NCBI GenBank assembly: GCA_017483805.1
Contig: JAFUUL010000104.1
Coordinates: 1 to 45,452 of the forward strand
DNA length: 45,452 nt
Direction of reading: 5' to 3'
From: Prevotella sp.
GTDB lineage: Bacteria > Bacteroidota > Bacteroidia > Bacteroidales > Bacteroidaceae
The notes beneath the pieces were generated by a model. The model saw only the letters and a list, made by a program, of their open reading frames with translations. It searched no databases and was not told where the DNA came from. Shown piece after piece: positions 7,515 to 15,390 of the stretch (the stretch's first letter is position 1; each line of letters starts with the position of its first letter). Both the position numbers and the translations under genes were made by a program.

Positions 7515-7580
7515 TTTAATTCTTAATTGATACTCGGCGAAGCCGATAACTCTTAATTCTTAACTCTTAACTCTTAATTC
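7515..7580 (-). repeat. TTAACTC/TTAATTC heptamer array with an internal hairpin
   Basis: The spacer between rpoN and the upstream gene is almost entirely heptamers of the TTAACTC and TTAATTC type. They are interrupted by TCGGC-GAA-GCCGA (7534-7546), a perfect 5-bp hairpin. The array also supplies the TAA stop of the upstream gene (7574-7576). Confidence 0.75.
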
Positions 7581-8230
7581 ATAAAGTACTCCGTCAACTC
7601 CCGGGCATAGGCATCCAGCACGTTGGGCTCCATGTGGCCGAAGCGCTGCCACACCTGCTGGCAGGGCAGCAGCAGCGGCGTGACGATGACCTCCTCGCGC
7701 TTCAGATAGGGGTCGAAGCGCTGGAAGATGTCCATGATGAGTGCCACGTCGGCCGGCTTCACCTTCAGCAGGCGGGCCAACTGCTGCACCTCCGGCGTCT
7801 CGCTGACCATCGTGGCGGGCGTCAACTGGAAGTAGAGGTTCAGTATCAGGATGAGCATCACTGGCGTGAAGCGCTCGTCTTCGGCCAGCGGCCGGAAGTC
7901 CTTCTCGAAGGTCTCCTGCACCTCCACGCCGCTATAGAAGTCGGTGGCGGCACCGAAGCCCTTCATCTCGCGCAGCAGGCTGACGGCCCGCTGCAGTCGG
8001 CGGGGATTGTTGCTGTAGGTCTGCCAGATGCGCTCCAGGCGCGGCGTCTCCAGCCGGGCTATCTGCTGCATCCGGCTCTGCAGGGCCTGCGGGGCGATGT
8101 GCAACTCGAGGCTCAGGTTCACCATGTCGCGGCTGTAGAGCGGCTTCACCCCCACCGGCTTGCGCAGGTAGAGTTGCAGCAGCAACAGCCAGTAATCGTC
8201 TTGCCAGACAGCGTTCTTGCTCATACTCAT
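7574..8230 (-). CDS. Unrecognised protein of about 218 residues, first gene of the rpoN operon
   Basis: I do not recognise this family. The protein is soluble, helical and rich in leucine and glutamine; it begins MSMSKNAVWQDDYWLLLLQL and has regions LYSRDMVNLSLELHIAPQAL and LLKVKPADVALIMDIFQRFDPYLKR that could be helix-turn-helix or helical-bundle elements, without a clear motif. No signal peptide or membrane segment is seen. The start at 8230 (or 8224, two codons on) lies about 15 bases after a perfect promoter; the longer upstream frame would begin before the transcription start. The stop codon is part of the repeat array shared with the rpoN leader. Its position suggests transcription together with rpoN and the genes beyond. 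Confidence 0.75.
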   Translation of the reverse strand: MSMSKNAVWQDDYWLLLLQLYLRKPVGVKPLYSRDMVNLSLELHIAPQALQSRMQQIARLETPRLERIWQTYSNNPRRLQRAVSLLREMKGFGAATDFYSGVEVQETFEKDFRPLAEDERFTPVMLILILNLYFQLTPATMVSETPEVQQLARLLKVKPADVALIMDIFQRFDPYLKREEVIVTPLLLPCQQVWQRFGHMEPNVLDAYARELTEYFMN

Positions 8231-8244
8231 CTGTTTTATGAGTG

Positions 8245-8276
8245 CAAAGATACAAATAAGTCGGCGAACGAGCAAA
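8245..8276 (-). promoter_or_regulatory. Promoter of the rpoN operon
   Basis: TTTG (8273-8276, minus strand), a 20-base spacer and TATCTTTG (8245-8252) match the Bacteroidota consensus fully. The leader before the first ATG would be under 15 bases. Confidence 0.75.
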
Positions 8277-8304
8277 TGTTTTCCCCTTTTTTTCACTTTG
8301 GCCA

Positions 8305-8323
8305 TACCAACAGTTAGGGATGC
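8305..8323 (+). promoter_or_regulatory. Putative operator copy 1 (shared with the SusC operon)
   Basis: TACCAACAGTTAGGGATGC lies 20 bases upstream of the -33 element of the gene at 8427. It matches the sequence at 20072-20090 at 17 of 19 positions. The core TACCnACAGTTAGGnA has a weak inverted symmetry (TACC/GGnA). A common regulator is inferred; none is encoded nearby. Confidence 0.5.
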
Positions 8324-8343
8324 CAATTACTCCCTGTGTGGTA

Positions 8344-8374
8344 TTGCCCGCCTGCTGAAATCGCCGTACCTTTG
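8344..8374 (+). promoter_or_regulatory. Promoter of the secreted protein gene at 8427
   Basis: TTG (8344-8346), 20 bases and TACCTTTG (8367-8374). The wider sequence GGTATTG, 20 bases ending CGCCG, TAnCTTTGCACC is shared with the SusC-operon promoter at 20019-20049. Confidence 0.7.
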
Positions 8375-8426
8375 CACCTGTTTTTATAAGGTAACTAGGT
8401 TTATTAACTAAAGAAGGATTACGCAA

Positions 8427-10049
8427 ATGAAGAAACTTTTACTTACTCTGATCGTTGCCTTGGCCGCCACATCGGGGCTCAAGGCACAGACCTGGCAATG
8501 GGGCACGGCCTCATGGAACATCGAAGACGGCACGGTGTATGACGGAATCGCCGATTTCAACGAAAAGGGCGGCCTGGTGCTGACCTATACGAACCCTGCC
8601 GAATTCTATCTGACGTTTCTCAACATCATTGCCGTGAGTTACGACCTCTACGTCGATGATGCCACCGAAGCCACCAAGCAGGTGACCACCGGACAGGGCG
8701 GCACCGCCGTCCCGTTCAAGTACGACTTCGTGGAGGGTCACAAGTACAAGATCGTCACCACGGGGGCCGTGCTGGTGCAGGCCAATCTGGCCACCTATTC
8801 CACCGACACGCTCTCAGAGAACACCACCGACTCCTACTCCATCTCGTTCACCATCAAGGGCCCCGAGTTGGTGAAGACCATCGAAGTGGAGGGCTATCAG
8901 TCGCTGAGCATTACTGACCAGAACGAGCAACTCACCTACTCGCTGCTCGATACCGAGGGCATCAAGCAGGCACTGGGCGTGAGCGACATCAGCGAGGCTG
9001 CCGCCTACGGCCTCAACCTGAACGGCTCCTACAACGTGCACCATGCCGACTACTACGACGGCTGGCGCGATGCTGACGGCGAATACACATCCTACAACGG
9101 CGGCTGGGACCAGTACAACGGTCGCAACGCCTATGCCCCCGTCTACTCCATCAAACTGACCGAGGGCGTGGACTCCATTCTCTACTACTTCTATGACTAC
9201 TGGCGCGTGTACGATCCCGAAGAGGGTGGTGAGACCGGCGGTTCGGGCGTGACAACCACCAGCCGTCTGCAGGCCCCTGACACCCACTACAATAGCGTCA
9301 TCTGGGAATACGACAATGGCGACGGCACCACCACTCAGTACACGCGCAACTACCGCGTGGACGAGGGTCAGGACTACAAGGCCTCCTTTGCCATTGTGGC
9401 CAACAAGAAGTATGTCATCATCAACGCCACGCTCCACTTCCTGAGCCAGGAGGACTATGCCGCCCTGCAGGCCGGTCGCAAGTATGAGGGCTTCGTGGGC
9501 ATAGGCACAGCCATAGGTGCCCAGCCGGGTGTTCCCGTGGCCGGCATTGCCACGCAGGAGCAGACCGTCACCATCGAGGATGCCGAGGAGGCAGGACAGG
9601 TGAACATCACCTTCTCTGGCTTCACCGTAGCCGTCCCGCCCATCACCACCGAGAACCTGACCATCACCGCCAAGGCTGAGAAGGCTGCCGACGGCTCGAT
9701 CACCTACAGTTCGGAGCCTCAGCAGATCGGTCTGTCGCTGGGTGCCATGACCGCCTACTATCAGGCCACCATCAAAGGCACGCAGGCTTCAGAGAGCGAG
9801 GCTCCCGTACTGGTGCTCACCCTGGCTCAGGCAGCCACCGTCACCGTTGTGTTCAACACCACCGCCGAACTGGCCTCGGCTGCACTCAGCGCCGAGTATG
9901 CCGCCATCACTTCGGTAGAGGCCGTGAAGATTGCCGCCGAGGCCGCCGAGGTCTACAACCTGAATGGCGTGCGCCAGACGACCATCCAGAAGGGCTTCAA
10001 TCTGGTGAAGCAGGCCGACGGCAGTGTCCGCAAGATTCTGGTGAAGTAA
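8427..10049 (+). CDS. Secreted protein with putative DUF4859-like and calycin-like regions
   Basis: A 540-residue exported protein with signal peptide MKKLLLTLIVALAATSGLKA. Residues about 165-265, rich in Tyr, Trp, Asn and Gly, resemble DUF4859-type domains as I recall them; residues about 390-490 (NITFSGFTVAVPPITTENL and a run of beta-strands) resemble the Bacteroidota calycin-like domain. Both assignments are tentative. The C-terminus (VYNLNGVRQTTIQKGFNLV, ending RKILVK) is like the short C-terminal tails of many Prevotella surface proteins and may be a sorting signal. There is no enzyme motif. It is convergent with the SusC operon and shares an upstream motif with it, so it may bind or display the same nutrient; this is inference. 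Confidence 0.85.
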   Translation: MKKLLLTLIVALAATSGLKAQTWQWGTASWNIEDGTVYDGIADFNEKGGLVLTYTNPAEFYLTFLNIIAVSYDLYVDDATEATKQVTTGQGGTAVPFKYDFVEGHKYKIVTTGAVLVQANLATYSTDTLSENTTDSYSISFTIKGPELVKTIEVEGYQSLSITDQNEQLTYSLLDTEGIKQALGVSDISEAAAYGLNLNGSYNVHHADYYDGWRDADGEYTSYNGGWDQYNGRNAYAPVYSIKLTEGVDSILYYFYDYWRVYDPEEGGETGGSGVTTTSRLQAPDTHYNSVIWEYDNGDGTTTQYTRNYRVDEGQDYKASFAIVANKKYVIINATLHFLSQEDYAALQAGRKYEGFVGIGTAIGAQPGVPVAGIATQEQTVTIEDAEEAGQVNITFSGFTVAVPPITTENLTITAKAEKAADGSITYSSEPQQIGLSLGAMTAYYQATIKGTQASESEAPVLVLTLAQAATVTVVFNTTAELASAALSAEYAAITSVEAVKIAAEAAEVYNLNGVRQTTIQKGFNLVKQADGSVRKILVK

Positions 10050-10058
10050 GCAACCGTA

Positions 10059-10149
10059 GAGTTTGGACGAAGCAAACCCAGAGTTTGGACGAACTAAACC
10101 TGGAGTTTGGACGAAGCAAAGTGGGAGTTTGGACGAACCAAACTCCCAC
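10059..10149 (+). repeat. Four direct repeats of exact 22-bp period
   Basis: GAGTTTGGACGAA occurs at 10059, 10081, 10103 and 10125 without a mismatch, each followed by nine variable bases. The variable part tends to pair back with GTTTG, so every unit can fold. Only the last copy forms a perfect 12-bp stem. Confidence 0.85.
10121..10149. terminator. Bidirectional terminator between convergent genes
   Basis: GTGGGAGTTTGG (10121-10132), loop ACGAA and CCAAACTCCCAC (10138-10149) form a perfect 12-bp stem. The rightward side is followed by TTCTCTTTCT and the leftward side by a weaker TTTGCTTC. It separates the secreted protein gene from the end of the SusC operon. Confidence 0.75.
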
Positions 10150-10169
10150 TTCTCTTTCTGCTGTCCTGA

Positions 10170-11720
10170 TCAGCGCCCCACCCAGGTGGTGCCGCTGAAA
10201 CGCACCTGATAGGGCCATTGCTCGTCGTTGGCCAGACTTTCGGGCGTGTTGACGTCGTTGCCGGCCGAGTTGGTGGTCATGTCCCAGGGGTGGCGCCAAT
10301 GTTCGGTGGGGGCGCCGCTGACCACAAACCACAGGCGCGTGGCATTCTCAGGCACCATGAACGTAGCCGTTCCCTCGCGGTCGGCGTGCATCTCGCCATA
10401 GACGCGGCTGTTGTCGCTCAGCAGGGCCACAAAGCCATAGCGCCAGCCGGCCTTGTCCACCTGATAGGCCCGATAGCCCTTGGCACCGGCTATGCCACGG
10501 AATTCGGCCTTCACCTCGCGTCCCTCCTCGGGCAGGTTCAGCCGGATGACATTGTAGCCATAGTTCTGCGGGCAGAGCGTAGAGTCTATCTGCAGCCAGT
10601 CGTCGCCCACGCTGTTCAGTCGCACGCTGTAGAGATCCTGCAGTCCGCGGCCCCGCTCACGAATGCCGTCGATATCCCAGGTCACGGCCCGGCAGGCATA
10701 GTTGAACATATCGCGGCAGAAGTCCTCCTGCGAGGTGCCCGTGATACGCTGGTAGGCCTCCACGGGATCTTCGGGTCGGGTGGACTCGCGCCACAGGCGG
10801 CCAATGAAGTCCTGGCCGTGCAGTTGGCACCAGTAGTCCTGCACGTAGAAGTTGTAGTAGCGTATCTGCTCGTGCAGCAGGTTCTGGTGGCAAGCCCTGT
10901 AGATGTAACTCGACCAGCCGTCGGCAAACTGCTTCTCCGGGTAGACCTTGTAAGCCTGCCACTGGGCACAACTCTCCCACCAGGCACAGCCGCCCGAGGC
11001 GTTGGGCCCGAAGCCGTAGCGCCAGCCGTGGTCGGTACCGTGGTCGCAGCCCACTATGTACTGGAAGGTGTGGCCAACCTCGTGGGCCGTCGTCACCTGC
11101 GTGTTGGCCGCATCGGGGTTCACGTCCAGCGTGCCCGCCTTGTTGTCAACGCCCGAACCGGTGGCCCGCCACGTGGTCTCGTAGTGCACGAACATACATA
11201 TCTTATAGGTGTCGAGCGTCACCGAACTGTCAGGGTTGGCGAAACCCAGTTGGCGGGTGTTCACGTCCCATATCTTCTCTGCCCGCTCCAACAGGTCCTT
11301 GGGGCTGAAGGCATAGCGGGCGTTGGCCTTCGTCGGGTCGCTGCCAAAGCCTTTCTCCCAGAACACCACGAAATGGGCCGACTGCATGGAGCGGCTGAGG
11401 CTGTACTGGCTGTCGTCGCTGCTGAAGTCGTTGTTGCGCAGATAGTTAGGCCGATAGAGCCCCGGTCCGGGGTTTTGGAAGTAGAACGTGTCCACCTGGG
11501 CATAGTTGCCGCGCTCCTGCGTGCCGTCCTTGTGGAGGACGTAGAAGCGCAGGGCATCGAAGCGGAGCGAATCGCCCTCGTTGACCACATAGGCCTGCTT
11601 GCGTTGCAGGAAGGCTCCATTCATCTTGACCCCATATAGGGTTTGCTGAGCCTGACCATAGGCCAGACCCAGCAGCAAAGTGAGAAATGCGACGCCAAGT
11701 CGCTTCCTTCTTATCATCAT
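10170..11720 (-). CDS. Secreted DUF6055-type putative zinc metallopeptidase
   Basis: This 516-residue protein begins with MMIRRKRLGVAFLTLLLGLA and a cleavable signal ending near YGQA. The middle holds TTAHEVGHTFQYIVGCDHGT, an HExxH zinc motif, and about 40 residues on WWESCAQWQAYKVYPE, where a glutamate could be the third ligand as in gluzincins. This layout fits the DUF6055 family, known to me only as a putative peptidase group. The C-terminal part is probably a beta-sandwich. It is the last gene of the SusC operon, 19 bases after the thioredoxin gene. A surface or periplasmic peptidase would fit a peptide-uptake operon; catalytic activity is inferred. Confidence 0.75.
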   Translation of the reverse strand: MMIRRKRLGVAFLTLLLGLAYGQAQQTLYGVKMNGAFLQRKQAYVVNEGDSLRFDALRFYVLHKDGTQERGNYAQVDTFYFQNPGPGLYRPNYLRNNDFSSDDSQYSLSRSMQSAHFVVFWEKGFGSDPTKANARYAFSPKDLLERAEKIWDVNTRQLGFANPDSSVTLDTYKICMFVHYETTWRATGSGVDNKAGTLDVNPDAANTQVTTAHEVGHTFQYIVGCDHGTDHGWRYGFGPNASGGCAWWESCAQWQAYKVYPEKQFADGWSSYIYRACHQNLLHEQIRYYNFYVQDYWCQLHGQDFIGRLWRESTRPEDPVEAYQRITGTSQEDFCRDMFNYACRAVTWDIDGIRERGRGLQDLYSVRLNSVGDDWLQIDSTLCPQNYGYNVIRLNLPEEGREVKAEFRGIAGAKGYRAYQVDKAGWRYGFVALLSDNSRVYGEMHADREGTATFMVPENATRLWFVVSGAPTEHWRHPWDMTTNSAGNDVNTPESLANDEQWPYQVRFSGTTWVGR

Positions 11721-11739
11721 ACAATGGCTAAAGTTTGGT

Positions 11740-12891
11740 TTACTTTTGAGGGAGTTTTCCGTCCATGGCATCAATCAGCATGCGCAGCAACTCGTCGGTG
11801 GGACGCGAAAGGCGCATATTGCCGGCCTGCGACTGCGCCTGGCGCTTGCCCGACTGGATGTCGTCGACGCGCTGCTGCAGGATGGCCTTCATCTGGTCAC
11901 GGTACTTGGCATCCACCTGGGGCGTGAAGGGCTTGGTCCACTGGGCCAGTTGCATGTCGCCGGCATCCAGCCCGTCGGTAGCCAGGTACTCCCTGATGCG
12001 GTCAAGATAGGCCTGCAGGTCCTTCTGCTTTTCGGCCAGCGTGATGAGTGTCACCAGGCGGTAGTGTTCGGCATCGGGGCGCTTCAGTTCCTTGAGCAGG
12101 GCGATGTAGTCGTTGAACCGCTTCTCGTCGAGCGTGGCCGTGCCGTTCTCCTCATTGATGAGTTGGCGCTGATAGGTGCCCAGCACGTTGCGGATCTTCA
12201 TCTCCACGGGGCGGTTACCTATCTGCGAGGTCAGCGACTCGGGGTTGCGGGCCGTATAGAGGAACGACTCAGAGAAGGGGTTGGTGATGTTGCGCATGAA
12301 GACCACACGCAGTACGCTGTCGGCTGCGAAGGTCTCAGCGCGGCCGGCCAGCAGGGCCTCAGCCACGTCGTTAGCCTCCTGATGCTTGTAGGCGGCGGTC
12401 AGCGTGCCCAGGTATTCCTGCAGGAACTGCGGGTCGCGGTCGCCCGACTTCCAGCGGGCCTCGAGGGCCGACGAGCCGTTGTCCTGGCTCTTCTCCTCCA
12501 CACGCTTGATGAATTCGTCGGCATTGCTGCCGCCCAGGAAGCGGCCAATCTCCTGTGCATCCGCATTGAAGATGACGAAGGTGGGATAGGCCGTGATCTG
12601 CAGACGCTTGGCCAGAGGGGCGCCATAGGCACTCTCCATGTCGATCTGCACGCTGACGAACCGCGGGTTCAGGGCTTGGCCCACTTTCTCCTGGGGGAAC
12701 ACATCGCGGGCCATCATTTTGCAGGGGCCGCACCACTGGGTGTAGGCATCCAGAAAGATGAGTTTGTTTTCTGCCTTGGCCTTGGCCGAAGCCTGTTCGA
12801 GGGTCGTTCCTTCGGGTTCGAAGGCCACCCCCTGGGCCATCATGGTCGCGGTGACCATGAGGGCTGTGAGAGTCATTGTTAGTTTTTTCAT
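11740..12891 (-). CDS. Secreted thioredoxin-fold protein with WCGPC active site
   Basis: A 383-residue exported protein. Signal peptide MKKLTMTLTALMVTATMMAQ; residues about 25-140 are a thioredoxin domain with DAYTQWCGPCKMMARDVF (active-site CGPC) and the cis-proline loop ITAYPTFVIF. The remaining 240 residues are helical, TPR-like and without a recognised motif. Such proteins usually reduce or swap disulfides in the periplasm. The ATG at 12891 is chosen because it opens the signal peptide. Its place between a surface lipoprotein and a putative peptidase suggests it keeps cysteine-containing substrates or partner proteins reduced, but this is not shown by the sequence. Confidence 0.85.
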   Translation of the reverse strand: MKKLTMTLTALMVTATMMAQGVAFEPEGTTLEQASAKAKAENKLIFLDAYTQWCGPCKMMARDVFPQEKVGQALNPRFVSVQIDMESAYGAPLAKRLQITAYPTFVIFNADAQEIGRFLGGSNADEFIKRVEEKSQDNGSSALEARWKSGDRDPQFLQEYLGTLTAAYKHQEANDVAEALLAGRAETFAADSVLRVVFMRNITNPFSESFLYTARNPESLTSQIGNRPVEMKIRNVLGTYQRQLINEENGTATLDEKRFNDYIALLKELKRPDAEHYRLVTLITLAEKQKDLQAYLDRIREYLATDGLDAGDMQLAQWTKPFTPQVDAKYRDQMKAILQQRVDDIQSGKRQAQSQAGNMRLSRPTDELLRMLIDAMDGKLPQK

Positions 12892-12922
12892 TGTCTTTCT
12901 TATTAACGCGTTAGTAATTCTT

Positions 12923-14584
12923 TTATTGCATAGAGAACTTCCAGGCCATGTCAGCCACCCGTCCGGGTATGACATAGTCGTAACTGCTGTTGGTATTCAG
13001 GATGCCGCTGGCAGGATTGATGAGGTACTCGTAGAGGTGGCCCTCACGGGTCTGCTCGTTCCAGGTGGCAATGTGCACCAGATTGTCGGAACGTGGCACC
13101 AGGCCGTAGCCGTAGACCGTGCCGTGGTAGTACTTCATGATGCGCACGCAGGTGACCTGCTCCTGCTCGCTGGGAGCCGTCCAGGCCAGCGTGGCCGGCT
13201 GCTGGCTGTCGTAGGCAAAGTTGTAGACCTTGTTGCCCGCACCATAGTAGACGAAACTGCCCACATGGCTGGCGGCCAGCGTGGTGGCCTCAGTAATCTG
13301 GGGGCAGAGGCCGTCCAGCGGGTAGAGGCCAACGCCGATGTTCTCAGTCAGCGAGTTGGTGCTGGAGAAGTTGGTCACGGCCAGATAGCGTTCGCTGCCC
13401 TTGGCCATGAGCAGATAGTCGAAGGGGCGCAGGCTGACGGCCTGACTGGTGCCGCGGCCCCAGTCGGCCAGCAGCAGCGTCATGCCCGTGTCGTTCACGT
13501 CGAAGGCGGCCACGTCGAGGTTCTGCGGGCCGAACTGCTCCAACTGTGCCTGGTTGTAGCCTGCAAAGAGGAAGCGGTGGTTGGTCTGGTCGTAGACCAC
13601 CACGCCGTAACTCAGCGTGTTGGGCACCTCGGCGTTCCATGCGGCCAACTGGCCCACGCCATCGTCGAACTTGGCCAGGCCGAAGCGGGTGCTGCGGCCG
13701 GAGGAGGCACTGAACGAATAGGTGTTGGTGTAGACGTGATTGTCGTTGATGAGCACCTCGCTGCTCTGACCCGACACCACGGCAGAGCCGTGCTCGCCAT
13801 ACCAGACGGGAGCCTCGCGGTCGGGGGCGTCGTAGAAGAAGTCCTCGAAGGAGAGTGCCTTCTCTATGCCGTTCTCGCTGACGCCCACCAGCGTGCGGTC
13901 GGTGCACAGGCCGATGTAGTTGTTGCCCGATGCCAGCGACACGGCAATGTCGAGACAGCGCACGGGGCGGCCCGGCAGCAGTTCGCCGTTGGTATCCTCG
14001 TAGAGGTTGGTGTAATAGCGGTTGTAGTTGGCGTTCAGTTTGGTCCATGGGTTATAGATGAGGGCCAAGTCGGAGTTGCCCGGCCGGTCGGCACGCTCAT
14101 AGAAGACGAGCCATCCGCCGTCGAACACCTCGCTGACAGCCACCGGCAGTCGGAAGAACTCGCGGATGCCGTCGTTGCGGTTGGTCACCGTCAGTTGTAC
14201 GATGTAGTTGCCGCCCGTGGTGGGCACGGAGGCATGGAGGATGCGCTCGGTGCCGAGCGTGTCGATGCGCGAACTGGCTCCCACACCGGTGACGGCACTG
14301 TAGATGGTCCACAGATAGTCTAATGGGGCATCGTCGCTGCCTGCGACCTGTGAGCCATTGAAATAGACGCGCGGCTCCAGATGGAGCGTGTCGTAGCGCA
14401 TGATGGCATACTCCGGCTGGATGCCGGCATCCAGCGTGTCGATGCTGATGGTGTCCAGTTCGTGGTAGTCGTAGTTGCCTTTGTCGTCATAGCAACCGAC
14501 GAGCTGCAGGAGCACCACGGGAAGTGATAAGTGATGAGTGATGAGTGATAAGTGCCGGGTGATAAGTGATATGTAGTGTTTCAT
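12923..14584 (-). CDS. PKD-like family surface lipoprotein of the Sus operon
   Basis: A 553-residue lipoprotein with lipobox LLQLVGC (Cys near 31). After the cysteine come YDDKGNYDYHELDTISI and a beta-rich PKD-like N-terminal region, then a long beta-propeller-like region with repeats such as WLVFYERADRPGN. This matches the Bacteroidota PKD-like lipoproteins found after SusD and DUF4843 proteins, thought to bind substrate at the cell surface. Oddly, most of the signal peptide (ISLITRHLSLITHHLSL) is translated from a heptamer tandem repeat (14524-14572). The start is the ATG at 14584; no other start would give a signal peptide. The spacing to its neighbours is 28 and 31 bases. Confidence 0.85.
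   Translation of the reverse strand: MKHYISLITRHLSLITHHLSLPVVLLQLVGCYDDKGNYDYHELDTISIDTLDAGIQPEYAIMRYDTLHLEPRVYFNGSQVAGSDDAPLDYLWTIYSAVTGVGASSRIDTLGTERILHASVPTTGGNYIVQLTVTNRNDGIREFFRLPVAVSEVFDGGWLVFYERADRPGNSDLALIYNPWTKLNANYNRYYTNLYEDTNGELLPGRPVRCLDIAVSLASGNNYIGLCTDRTLVGVSENGIEKALSFEDFFYDAPDREAPVWYGEHGSAVVSGQSSEVLINDNHVYTNTYSFSASSGRSTRFGLAKFDDGVGQLAAWNAEVPNTLSYGVVVYDQTNHRFLFAGYNQAQLEQFGPQNLDVAAFDVNDTGMTLLLADWGRGTSQAVSLRPFDYLLMAKGSERYLAVTNFSSTNSLTENIGVGLYPLDGLCPQITEATTLAASHVGSFVYYGAGNKVYNFAYDSQQPATLAWTAPSEQEQVTCVRIMKYYHGTVYGYGLVPRSDNLVHIATWNEQTREGHLYEYLINPASGILNTNSSYDYVIPGRVADMAWKFSMQ
14524..14572. repeat. Heptamer repeat GTGATAA x7 encoding a signal peptide
   Basis: Seven consecutive 7-base units run from 14524 to 14572: GTGATAA, GTGATGA twice, GTGATAA, GTGCCGG, GTGATAA and GTGATAT. 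Three units make 21 bases, so the protein has a 7-residue period (ISLITRH, LSLITHH, LSL). The stop-free strand is the coding strand. Confidence 0.88.
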
Positions 14585-14612
14585 CGCTTCTTGGGTCTTA
14601 GAGGGTTACTAA

Positions 14613-15380
14613 CTAAAAGGTGACAGGTACGCCCGTCTCGTCGGTGAGCGGGGTGTCGTGGGTGGCGTTGTACTCATTGAGCGCACGCTGCATCACCTGC
14701 TGCAAGTAGACGGCATAGGAGACCGACACCACGTTGGTCTCGGTGTTGATGGCCGTAGTAGCATTGTAGTTGATGGTGAAGTCGACGAGTCCCAGCGTCT
14801 CAATCATGAACTGGTATTTCACTCGCGAGTAGATGCCGAAGTAGCGGCTCAGGGCCACCTGGGGGTAGTTGGCCGAGTCCCAACTGTCGGGCTTGGCCAG
14901 GTAGTTCTTCAGTACAACGGAGAACGTCTGGCGTCCCGTAGTGCCCGGAGCAAACTCCGTGTTCTCCTTCACGCGGAAACTGATGTGGCCGTCCTCCTGG
15001 GTGAACAGGTCGGGGCTGGAGAGATTCAGAGCGTTGAAGTGCACCTGATAGGTGCCGCTGATGGCACCGGCAGGCAGCACATACTCCTCGGTGCGCACCG
15101 TGGGCACCACCAGGGCCGAGTCGCCGCCGAAGGCTTCCAACGTGAACGTGCGGTCGTGGTCGGCAGGCACGCCGCTGATCTGGGCATAGAACGTGACGCT
15201 GCCTTCGCCGTAGGCATAGGAGTAGTTGTAGGTGGTCGACTCGTAGACGGCAGCGGCATTGCCCACCCAGATGTTCAGGGCTGTGAACGAGGTGTCGAAG
15301 GTGTCTACCTCCTCATGCTCGCACGAGGTGAATCCGACGAGGGCTGCGCTGAATATTAAGGAATAAAGACGTAGTTTCAT
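14613..15380 (-). CDS. DUF4843-type surface lipoprotein of the Sus operon
   Basis: A 255-residue lipoprotein: MKLRLYSLIFSAALVGFTSC with the lipid cysteine at 20, then an acidic tether (EHEEVDTFDTS) and beta-strands. YNYSYAYGEGSVTFYAQISG, TYQVHFNALNLSS and ISFRVKENTEFAPGTTGRQT resemble the DUF4843 family, which follows SusD in many Bacteroidota operons. It is presumed to sit on the outer leaflet and assist substrate capture. The start at 15380 gives the signal peptide; a longer frame into susD is a shadow. It lies 10 bases after the SusD gene. Confidence 0.82.
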   Translation of the reverse strand: MKLRLYSLIFSAALVGFTSCEHEEVDTFDTSFTALNIWVGNAAAVYESTTYNYSYAYGEGSVTFYAQISGVPADHDRTFTLEAFGGDSALVVPTVRTEEYVLPAGAISGTYQVHFNALNLSSPDLFTQEDGHISFRVKENTEFAPGTTGRQTFSVVLKNYLAKPDSWDSANYPQVALSRYFGIYSRVKYQFMIETLGLVDFTINYNATTAINTETNVVSVSYAVYLQQVMQRALNEYNATHDTPLTDETGVPVTF

Positions 15381-15390
15381 AATGCTCTGT

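Noticed and set aside
10059-10149. CRISPR array
   Set aside because: Repeats are 13 bases with 9-base variable parts, too short for repeats and spacers, with no cas genes.
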